Origin: Thermomonas sp. XSG
GTDB lineage: Bacteria > Pseudomonadota > Gammaproteobacteria > Xanthomonadales > Xanthomonadaceae
Length of the DNA stretch: 64,000 nt
Direction: 5' to 3'
Assembly (NCBI RefSeq): GCF_014678725.1
Contig: NZ_CP061497.1
Location: 620,001-684,000, forward strand
The notes beneath the pieces are model-generated. The model was not told where the DNA came from and searched no databases. It worked only from the letters and a program-made list of their open reading frames with translations. The first letter of the stretch is position 1. Each line of letters opens with the position of its first letter. A program made the translations under genes and the position numbers. Positions 55,112-64,000 of the stretch are shown here, piece by piece.

Positions 55112-57496
55112 TCAGCGCCTGATGGCCGCACTGTGTTCCTTGTCCAGCGCGGCTACCACGGCTGCCACCACCGCATCCACGTCACGATCTTCCAGCGTGC
55201 GCGATTCATCCTGCAAAATCAAGCCGATGGCGAGACTCTTGAAACCCGATTCGATGCCCTTGCCGGCATAGCGGTCGAACAGCCGCAGCTCGCGCAGGAT
55301 GGGGCCGGCGGCGGTTTCCGCGGTCGCCTTCATGGCCGCCCACGTCACCGCTTCCGGGACGACGAACGCAAGATCCCGGCGGACGGACGGATACTTGGAC
55401 AGCGCCTTCGCGCGCGGCAGCGGGCGCGCCAGCAGCGCGTCCAGCGCCAGTTCGAAGCCGTAGACATCCACATCCAGGCCCAGCGCCTGCTGCAGGCGCG
55501 GATGCAGCTGGCCGATCCAGCCGATGCACGCAGCTTCGCCCGCTTCATCGATGCGATACACGTCGGCGCTGCGGCCCGGATGGGCGAACGGCTGCGTCGA
55601 GGCGCGGTATTCCAGCGCAGCGCCGGACAGCGCGGCCAGGCTGTCCAGGTCACCCTTCAGGTCGTGGAAGTCGAGCGCGCGCTCGGCCACGCCCCACTGC
55701 TCGGCGGTGGCCTTGCCGCAGGCAACGGCGGCGACACGGCGCGTCTCCTGCGGCGCGTCTTCGCTCGCCGCGAAGGTGCGGCCCAGCTCGAACAGGCGCA
55801 CGCGCGGCTGCTGACGCGCCACGTTGCGCGCCAGCGCCGCCGTCAGTCCCGGCAGCAGGCGGGTGCGCATCACGCCAAGCTCGGCGCTGAGCGGATTGGC
55901 CAGCGCGACGCCGCCGGCATCCAGCTGCCACGTCTTCAACAGATCGGCATCGACGAAGGCGAAATTGATCGCCTCCAGATAGTCGCGCGCCACCAGCTGG
56001 CGACGCAGGTCGTGTTCGCTGCTGCGGCTTTCGCTGGGCGCGATCAACCGGGTGGAGCCGCCCGGCAGGGTGGCGGGAATCGCGTCGTAGCCGTGGATGC
56101 GGGCGATTTCCTCGATCAGGTCTTCCTCGATGGCGAGGTCGAAGCGGCGCGCCGGCGGCGTCACCTGCCAGCCGTCGGCGACCGCCTGCACTGCCAAGCC
56201 GAGCGCGCTGAGGATGCGCGCCACCTCCGCATCGGCCACCTGCGTGCCCAGCACGCGGGCCAGCCGCGCGCGGCGCAGCATGACCGGCTGCGGCTGCGGC
56301 AGGTGCTGGGCCAGCACCGCTTCCTGCACCGGGCCCGGCTTGCCGCCGGCAATGTCCAGGATCAGGCGGGTGGCGCATTCGATGGCGATCCGCGGCAGTT
56401 CCGGATCCACGCCACGCTCGAAACGGTGCGCGGCATCGGTATGCAGGCCCAGTTTGCGGCTGCGACCGATGATCGCCGCAGGCGCGAAGTGCGCAGCCTC
56501 CAGCAGCACGTTGCGGGTGGCGTCGCCCACCTTGGTGTCGTTGCCGCCCATGATGCCGGCCAGCCCGACCGCGCGATCGGCGTCGGTGATGACGAGGAAG
56601 CCCTCGTCCAGCTTCGCTTCGTCGCCGTTGAGCAGCACCACGGTTTCGCCAGCGCGCGCATGGCGCACGCCGACCGGGCCCTTGAGCAGGTCGCGGTCGT
56701 AGGCGTGCATCGGCTGGCCCAGCTCCAGCATCAGGTACTGGGTGACGTCGACAAGGAAGCTGACCGGACGCACGCCGCTGCGCACCAGCCGCTGCGCCAT
56801 CCACACCGGCGTCTTCGCCGCCGGGTCCACGCCCTCGATCACGCGGGCGACGAAGCGCGGCGCATCGCTGCCCGCATGCAGTTCCACCGCCATCGCGCTG
56901 TCGATCACCGCCGGCACCGGGTCGGCCTGCAGCGGCTCCACCTCGCAGCCGGTCGCCGCCGCCACGTCGAAGGCGATGCCGCGCACGCCGAAGCAGTCGG
57001 CGCGGTTGGGGGTGAGCTTCAGCTCGATGGCCGCGTCCGGCAGGCCCAGGTAGTCGGCCAGCGGCTTGCCTACCGGCGCGTCATCCGGCAGCTCCAGCAG
57101 GCCCGAGGCATCGGCGTCGATGCCCAGCTCCTTCGCCGAGCACAGCATGCCGTTGGAATCCACGCCGCGCAGCTTGGCGGCCTTGATGGTAAGCGCGCCC
57201 ACCGTGGTGCCGATGGTGGCCAGCGGCGCCACCAGCCCCGCGCGCGCATTGGGCGCGCCGCAGACGATCTGCAGCGGCGCATCCAAGCCGGCGTCCACCT
57301 GGCAGACCTGCAGCTTGTCGGCCTGCGGATGCTTCTCGGCGGACAGGATCCTCGCCACCACCACGCCGTCCAGCGCCTCGCCAAGCGGAGTGAGTTCTTC
57401 CACTTCCAAGCCGATGGCGGTCAGGGTGGCGGCCAGTTCGTCGCGCGTCGCCGTGGTCTTGACGTGCTGGCGCAGCCAGTTTTCGGAGAATTTCAT
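55112..57496 (-). CDS. pheT: Phenylalanine-tRNA ligase beta subunit
   Basis: A 794-residue beta subunit of the alpha2beta2 enzyme. It has the N-terminal tRNA-binding domain (residues 40-150), the B3/B4 editing domain, B5 (EEIARIHGYDAIPATLPGGS near 453-472) and the C-terminal FDX-ACB domain (FVVPEAVTWAAMKATAE). pheS precedes it by 9 bases. Confidence 0.97.
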   Translation of the reverse strand: MKFSENWLRQHVKTTATRDELAATLTAIGLEVEELTPLGEALDGVVVARILSAEKHPQADKLQVCQVDAGLDAPLQIVCGAPNARAGLVAPLATIGTTVGALTIKAAKLRGVDSNGMLCSAKELGIDADASGLLELPDDAPVGKPLADYLGLPDAAIELKLTPNRADCFGVRGIAFDVAAATGCEVEPLQADPVPAVIDSAMAVELHAGSDAPRFVARVIEGVDPAAKTPVWMAQRLVRSGVRPVSFLVDVTQYLMLELGQPMHAYDRDLLKGPVGVRHARAGETVVLLNGDEAKLDEGFLVITDADRAVGLAGIMGGNDTKVGDATRNVLLEAAHFAPAAIIGRSRKLGLHTDAAHRFERGVDPELPRIAIECATRLILDIAGGKPGPVQEAVLAQHLPQPQPVMLRRARLARVLGTQVADAEVARILSALGLAVQAVADGWQVTPPARRFDLAIEEDLIEEIARIHGYDAIPATLPGGSTRLIAPSESRSSEHDLRRQLVARDYLEAINFAFVDADLLKTWQLDAGGVALANPLSAELGVMRTRLLPGLTAALARNVARQQPRVRLFELGRTFAASEDAPQETRRVAAVACGKATAEQWGVAERALDFHDLKGDLDSLAALSGAALEYRASTQPFAHPGRSADVYRIDEAGEAACIGWIGQLHPRLQQALGLDVDVYGFELALDALLARPLPRAKALSKYPSVRRDLAFVVPEAVTWAAMKATAETAAGPILRELRLFDRYAGKGIESGFKSLAIGLILQDESRTLEDRDVDAVVAAVVAALDKEHSAAIRR

Positions 57497-57505
57497 CGCA
57501 CTACC

Positions 57506-58546
<1,041 letters not shown>

Positions 58547-58640
58547 TCATTCCCGCCCTTGCGGGAATGACGCGAAGAATTCAGCGCCGCAAAAACAAAC
58601 ATGGGGAAGGACTTGCGCCCTTCCCCACGTGATGGCGACC
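58547..58640 (-). promoter_or_regulatory. Hairpins between rplT and pheS
   Basis: On the minus strand, an 8-bp stem GGGGAAGG/CCTTCCCC with an 8-base loop followed by ATGTTTGTTTTT looks like a terminator or attenuator behind rplT (about 58599-58626). Next, a perfect 10-bp stem TCATTCCCGC/GCGGGAATGA (58547-58570) resembles the common Xanthomonad GTCATTCCCGC repeat. A 29-codon frame [20 protein letters not shown]... from the hairpin to the pheS start could be a leader peptide, but contains only two Phe codons and no ribosome site. Confidence 0.55.
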
Positions 58641-58674
58641 GAGGCCGCCGCTACAACTGCTGTGGAGTGACGGC

Positions 58675-59034
58675 TTACGCCGCCAAAGCGCCCTTGGCCT
58701 TTTCGGTCAGGGCGGTAAAGCCCGCCGCGTCGTGCACGGCGATGTCCGCCAGCACCTTGCGGTCCAGGGTGATCCCGGCCTTCAGCAGGCCGTTCATGAA
58801 GCGGCTGTAGCTCATGCCGTTGGCGCGCGAAGCAGCATTGATACGCGCAATCCACAGGGTGCGGAAGTGGCGCTTCTTCTGCTTGCGGCCGATGTAGGCG
58901 TACTGCAGGGCCTTGGTGACGGCCTGCTTGGCAACGCGGAAGACCTTGCGGCGGGCGTTGTAGTAGCCCTTGGCCTGGCCGATGATTTTCTTGTGACGGC
59001 GGCGCGCCGTGACACCACGCTTGACTCGTGCCAT
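58675..59034 (-). CDS. rplT: 50S ribosomal protein L20
   Basis: A 119-residue rRNA-binding protein with the basic N-terminus [20 protein letters not shown] and the globular C-terminal domain. rpmI ends 11 bases away. In E. coli L20 represses rpmI-rplT by binding the mRNA. Confidence 0.98.
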   Translation of the reverse strand: MARVKRGVTARRRHKKIIGQAKGYYNARRKVFRVAKQAVTKALQYAYIGRKQKKRHFRTLWIARINAASRANGMSYSRFMNGLLKAGITLDRKVLADIAVHDAAGFTALTEKAKGALAA

Positions 59035-59045
59035 TTCTTATCTCC

Positions 59046-59243
59046 TCACAAATACGGAAGCATGCGGTCCAGACGGCCCGCGTCCTCGGCACGAACATGG
59101 TTCGTCTGCCGCAGGTTGCGCTTCCGCTTGGTCGCCTTCTTGGTGAGGATGTGGCTCTTGTTGGCGTGGCCGCACTTGTACTTGCCGGAAGCGGTCTTCC
59201 GGAAGCGCTTGGCCGCCGCCCGATTGGTCTTGATCTTGGGCAT
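59046..59243 (-). CDS. rpmI: 50S ribosomal protein L35
   Basis: A 65-residue basic protein ([20 protein letters not shown]) preceding rplT by 11 bases. Confidence 0.98.
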   Translation of the reverse strand: MPKIKTNRAAAKRFRKTASGKYKCGHANKSHILTKKATKRKRNLRQTNHVRAEDAGRLDRMLPYL

Positions 59244-59568
59244 TGGGAATCCTTGCGAAATCTAGAACTGGCCTGGGCGGCGGTATTGCCTTGCGGCGCC
59301 ACCACGCTTTCCATCCTGCCCGACCGGTGGGTAAGCCCTTGATCCCAAAAGGATCAGGGCGGGTCCATTGGCGCAACTGACAACAAACCCGGCGAACCGG
59401 GCCGCCCATTATGGTTGGCCGTCCGGGGGTTTGCAATCTTCTTCTTTGAAATCAGCGGGTTTCATCCCCGCGAATCCCGGAGGGCGACTGCCGGGCATCC
59501 CGATCAGCCGCTCCCCGATGCCTGGTGACGGAACACGCCGCAGTCGCCTGCGGGGCCCGTCGCTAGGC
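59244..59568 (-). promoter_or_regulatory. infC-rpmI intergenic leader
   Basis: 325 bases without a gene. On the minus strand a CCCGG/CCGGG hairpin with TTCG loop followed by TTTGTTGT (59388-59401) looks like a terminator or attenuator; then CCCTGATCC pairs with GGATCAAGGG (59336-59359, loop TTTTG). Further up, CGGGTTTCATCCCCG-type stems occur. In E. coli L20 controls this region, so a translational operator is probable. Confidence 0.55.
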
Positions 59569-60093
59569 TCACTTCTTCTTCGGCGCGATCATCATCACCA
59601 TCTGCCGCCCTTCCAGGCGCGGACGCGACTCGATGACGATGTCCTCGCCCAGATCGGCCTCGATCCGCGCCGCCATCTCGCGGCCCAGCTCCTGATGGCT
59701 CATCTCGCGGCCACGGAAGCGGATGTTGACCTTGATCTTGTCGCCTTCGACCAGGAATTCGCGCATCTTGCGCAGCTTGATCTGGTAGTCGCCCTCGTCC
59801 GTGACCGGACGGAACTTCACTTCCTTGATCTCGACCTGCTTGGTCTTCTTCTTGGCTTCGTTGGCCTTCTTCTGCAGTTCGAACTTGAACTTGCCGAAGT
59901 CCATGATCTTGCAGACCGGCGGATCCGCGTTGGGCTGGATCTCGACGAGGTCGAGTTCCTCTTCCTCGGCCATGCGCAGCGCTTCGTCGCGCGAGAGCAC
60001 GCCGATCATTTCGCCGTCGCTGCCGATGACGCGTACGCGCGGGACGCGGATTTCGCCGTTCCGCCGGTTCTGCTTGTTGTCAGGGATGCTGAT
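59569..60093 (-). CDS. infC: Translation initiation factor IF-3 (AUC start)
   Basis: A 174-residue IF-3: N-terminal domain ([20 protein letters not shown]), the linker with Lys-rich [20 protein letters not shown], and the C-terminal domain [20 protein letters not shown]. No ATG lies near the conserved start; the ATC at 60093 ([12 protein letters not shown]) matches the known N-terminus and has GGAG 9 bases upstream. AUC is a discriminated-against start codon as AUU in E. coli infC, allowing autoregulation by IF-3. A TTG at 60108 is in frame but lacks a good ribosome site. Confidence 0.9.
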   Translation of the reverse strand: MSIPDNKQNRRNGEIRVPRVRVIGSDGEMIGVLSRDEALRMAEEEELDLVEIQPNADPPVCKIMDFGKFKFELQKKANEAKKKTKQVEIKEVKFRPVTDEGDYQIKLRKMREFLVEGDKIKVNIRFRGREMSHQELGREMAARIEADLGEDIVIESRPRLEGRQMVMMIAPKKK

Positions 60094-60183
60094 TGTGGCT
60101 GTCTCCAAGGGTTGGCCCCTGCGGGCCGGTTCGCCCGCCGGTTCCGGAACCGGTGGGCGGGTTTGCGCGAAGCGGCGGGGCGG

Positions 60184-62085
60184 TCAGCCTGCGCCTTCTT
60201 CCCGCAGTCGGGCGGCGAAGGCGTCAACGGTCATGCTGCCAAGGTCTTCCCCACCCCGCGTACGCACCGAGAGCATGCCATTTTCCTTCTCGCGGTCCCC
60301 GACCACCAGCAGGTATGGCACGCGCTGCAGCGTGTGCTCGCGGATTTTATAGCCGATTTTTTCGTTCCGCAAATCGGAAACCACCCGGAATCCTTGATTC
60401 GCAAGGGTTTTCCTTGCCTCCTCGACGGCATCGGCCTGGGCATCGGTGATATTCATCACAATCGCCTGCACCGGAGCCAGCCAGGCCGGGAACTGGCCGG
60501 CATGGTGCTCGATCAGGATGCCGATGAAACGCTCCATCGAGCCCACGATGGCACGATGCAGCATCACCGGGTGGCGGCGCTGGCTGTGTTCGTCCACGTA
60601 TTCCGCGCCCAGCCGGCCCGGCATCATGAAGTCCACCTGCATGGTGCCCAGCTGCCAGGTGCGGCCGATGGCGTCCTTGAGGTGGTACTCGATCTTCGGG
60701 CCATAGAACGCGCCCTCGCCGGGCAGCTCCTCCCATTCCACCCCGGAGGCGCGCAGTGCGCTTCGCAGCGCGTCCTCGGCCTTGTCCCAGGTCACGTCGT
60801 CGCCCAGGCGCGAGTCCGGGCGCAGCGCGATCTTGATCTGGATGTCCGAAAAGCCGAAGTCCGAATAGACCTTGAGGGCCTGCGCGTGGAAGGCGCGCAC
60901 CTCGGACTCGATCTGCTCCTCGGTGCAGAAGATGTGGCCGTCGTCCTGGGTGAAGCCGCGCACGCGCAGGATGCCGTGCAGCGCGCCGGAGGGCTCGTTG
61001 CGGTGGCAGGCGCCGAACTCGCCGTAGCGGATCGGCAGGTCGCGGTAGCTGTGCAGGCCCTGGTTGAAGACCTGCACGTGGCCCGGGCAGTTCATGGGCT
61101 TCACCGCATAGGTCCGCTTCTCGGACTCGGTGAAGAACATGTTGTCCTTGTAGTTGTCCCAGTGCCCGGACTTCTTCCACAGCTCGACGTCGAGGATCTG
61201 CGGGCAGCGGACTTCGCCGTAGCCGGTCTCGCGGTAGACCTTGCGCATGTACTGCTCGACGGTCTGCCAGATGCTCCAGCCCTTGGGGTGCCAGAACACC
61301 AGGCCGGGGCCCTCCTCCTGCAGGTGGAACAGGTCCTGCACCTTCGCGATCTTGCGGTGGTCGCGCTTCTCGGCCTCCTCCAGCTGGTGCAGGTAGGCCT
61401 TGAGGTCCTTGTCGTTCAGCCAGGCGGTGCCGTAGATGCGGCTGAGCATCTGGTTGTTGTGGTCGCCACGCCAGTAGGCGCCAGCCACCTTCATCAGCTT
61501 GAACGCGCGCAGCTTGTCGGTGCCCGGCACGTGCGGGCCGCGGCAGAGGTCGGTGAACTCGCCCTGCGAATACAGCGAGAGATCCTCGTTGGCCGGGATC
61601 GACTCGATGATCTCGGCCTTGTAGGCCTCGCCCAGGCTCTTGAAGAACGCCACCGCGTCGTCGCGCGACTTCACGCTGCGGCTGACCGGCAGGGCTTCCT
61701 TGACGATCTTCTGCATCTCCGCCTCGATCGCCGGCAGGTCCTCCGGCGTGAACGGGCGCTCGTAGGCGAAGTCGTAATAGAAGCCGTTGTCGATCACCGG
61801 GCCGATGGTGACCTGCGCGCCCGGGAACAGGCGCTGCACGGCCTGCGCCAGCAGGTGGGCGGTGGAGTGGCGCAGGATGTCCAGCGCCTCCGGCGACTTG
61901 TCGGTGACGATGGACAGCTCGGCGTCACGGTCGATGACGTGGCTGGCATCGACCAGCCGGCCGTCGACCTTGCCGGCCAGGGTGGCCTTGGCCAAGCCCG
62001 CGCCGATGGAGGCGGCGACGTCCTGCACGGACACGGGGGCATCGAACTGGCGCTGGGAGCCGTCGGGGAGCGTGATCGAGATCAT
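60184..62085 (-). CDS. thrS: Threonine-tRNA ligase
   Basis: A 633-residue class II synthetase: N-terminal TGS domain (residues 1-60), editing domain with [11 protein letters not shown] near 73-83, the catalytic core (motif 2 region [20 protein letters not shown] near 358-377, Zn ligands Cys/His) and the C-terminal anticodon-binding domain. infC follows after 90 bases. Confidence 0.97.
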   Translation of the reverse strand: MISITLPDGSQRQFDAPVSVQDVAASIGAGLAKATLAGKVDGRLVDASHVIDRDAELSIVTDKSPEALDILRHSTAHLLAQAVQRLFPGAQVTIGPVIDNGFYYDFAYERPFTPEDLPAIEAEMQKIVKEALPVSRSVKSRDDAVAFFKSLGEAYKAEIIESIPANEDLSLYSQGEFTDLCRGPHVPGTDKLRAFKLMKVAGAYWRGDHNNQMLSRIYGTAWLNDKDLKAYLHQLEEAEKRDHRKIAKVQDLFHLQEEGPGLVFWHPKGWSIWQTVEQYMRKVYRETGYGEVRCPQILDVELWKKSGHWDNYKDNMFFTESEKRTYAVKPMNCPGHVQVFNQGLHSYRDLPIRYGEFGACHRNEPSGALHGILRVRGFTQDDGHIFCTEEQIESEVRAFHAQALKVYSDFGFSDIQIKIALRPDSRLGDDVTWDKAEDALRSALRASGVEWEELPGEGAFYGPKIEYHLKDAIGRTWQLGTMQVDFMMPGRLGAEYVDEHSQRRHPVMLHRAIVGSMERFIGILIEHHAGQFPAWLAPVQAIVMNITDAQADAVEEARKTLANQGFRVVSDLRNEKIGYKIREHTLQRVPYLLVVGDREKENGMLSVRTRGGEDLGSMTVDAFAARLREEGAG

Positions 62086-62154
62086 GGGATTGGCTCTTCT
62101 GGAGCGTCCGGCCCGGATGGGCGGACGTGATGTTCAGGACGAACGAACAAAACG

Positions 62155-62177
62155 AAAAAAGGCGCCGAGGCGCCTTT
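62155..62177 (-). terminator. Terminator of the tRNA-Val unit
   Basis: A palindromic AAAGGCGCC/GGCGCCTTT stem with four-base effective loop followed on the minus strand by six T. It ends the tRNA-Val transcript before thrS. Confidence 0.85.
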
Positions 62178-62328
62178 CGATCATCCACATTGAAGGGAGC
62201 GCGAGTGCGTCGGCAGGAATCAGCGGTGGGCGCCGGTAGTGTCCATGTCGCACGCTCGGCCGGCGTTTCCGCGGGCCACCTCTCTCCGTTTCGTTGCCAC
62301 GCCCGCTCTCCATGCCTGAGAACCAGCG
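62178..62328 (-). other. tRNA-Val to terminator spacer
   Basis: 150 bases between the tRNA-Val 3' end and its terminator; no gene or clear structure seen on either strand. Confidence 0.5.
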
Positions 62329-62403
62329 TGGTGGGCGGTACAGGGTTCGAACCTGTGACCCCTACCATGTCAAGGTAGTGCTCTACCGCTGAGCTAACCG
62401 CCC
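62329..62403 (-). tRNA. tRNA-Val (GAC)
   Basis: The minus strand folds as a 75-nt cloverleaf: acceptor GGGCGGT/ACCGCCC, D-loop AGCTCAGCGGTAGAGC, anticodon stem CTACC-TTGACAT-GGTAG with anticodon GAC, TpsiC GTTCGAACC and encoded CCA. Reads GUC/GUU codons. Confidence 0.97.
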
Positions 62404-62508
62404 GAAGGGGCGCGAATTGTAGCCTGACAAATCGTGCGCCGACAAGCGTCCGGATGCTTTTTGTTGCCCCAGCCCCGCCGGACCCGCATCGGCGCCGTCG
62501 CGCGCGCC

Positions 62509-64000
<1,492 letters not shown>

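Noticed and set aside
59368..62130. 920-residue plus-strand frame antisense to thrS/infC
   Set aside because: Shadow; thrS and infC motifs are on the minus strand.
62127..62378. 83-residue plus-strand frame over tRNA-Val
   Set aside because: Overlaps the tRNA antisense and encodes GGTGFEPVTPT, a common artefact of tRNA-antisense reading frames.

Overview
This is a high-GC (by eye about two-thirds G+C) chromosomal window that looks like a member of the Xanthomonadaceae/Lysobacteraceae (Xanthomonas, Lysobacter, Luteimonas, Thermomonas group). The support is the order uvrB - tRNA-Val - thrS - infC - rpmI - rplT - pheS - pheT - ihfA - merR-like - tRNA-Pro, the family-typical proteins (tesB followed by a DUF2007-type protein, Bpt, a 23S rRNA RlmKL fusion) and the codon usage. 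No plasmid, phage or CRISPR region is visible.

Layout. 1-10 kb: housekeeping genes (aroC partial, prmB, a SCO1-type copper chaperone, psd, an FAD oxidoreductase, a large-subunit katE catalase, a UbiB-family kinase, a phasin-like protein, a MAPEG protein). 10.0-12.5 kb: an S41 peptidase gene split by an IS3-family element (11057-12270) with 4-bp target duplications; removing the element and one duplication restores the frame exactly. 12.7-14.0 kb: small secreted or membrane proteins. 14.15-17.74 kb: a low-GC array of integron gene cassettes, all reading on the minus strand and separated by five complete attC sites plus one half site, with no integrase in the window. The cassettes encode a coiled-coil membrane protein, an unknown protein, an ORF-poor structured cassette, a proteasome-like Ntn-hydrolase, an LprI-like periplasmic protein and a DUF488 protein. 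17.9-28.8 kb: TfoX-like protein, lytic transglycosylase, HerA-like ATPase, greB, DoxX-like protein, rhlE, a lipoprotein, an acyl-CoA dehydrogenase, an HNH nuclease and an unknown Pro/Glu-linker protein. 28.8-32.9 kb: a potFGHI-type polyamine ABC transporter operon. 33-36.5 kb: rlmKL, a small hydrolase and an AmpD-type amidase. 36.6-42.1 kb: a 1847-residue autotransporter with IPT/TIG and other Ig-like repeats. 42.2-50.8 kb: tesB, an EF-hand protein, bpt, lipoproteins, an SPFH/Arc-like/DUF4177 operon behind tandem palindromes, a secreted hydrolase, and a VanY-like peptidase. 50.8-54.2 kb: rfbBACD (dTDP-L-rhamnose). 54.3-64 kb: the tRNA-Pro to uvrB translation block.

Most interesting parts: (i) the integrase-less cassette array, especially the stand-alone Ntn-hydrolase whose second residue is Thr and the ORF-poor cassette; (ii) the SPFH operon, where two TGATATCA palindromes one helical turn apart lie in the promoter of an operon that itself encodes a ribbon-helix-helix protein; (iii) the clean IS disruption of the S41 peptidase; (iv) infC with an apparent AUC start codon. 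All functions are inferred from sequence reading alone; no database search was run.
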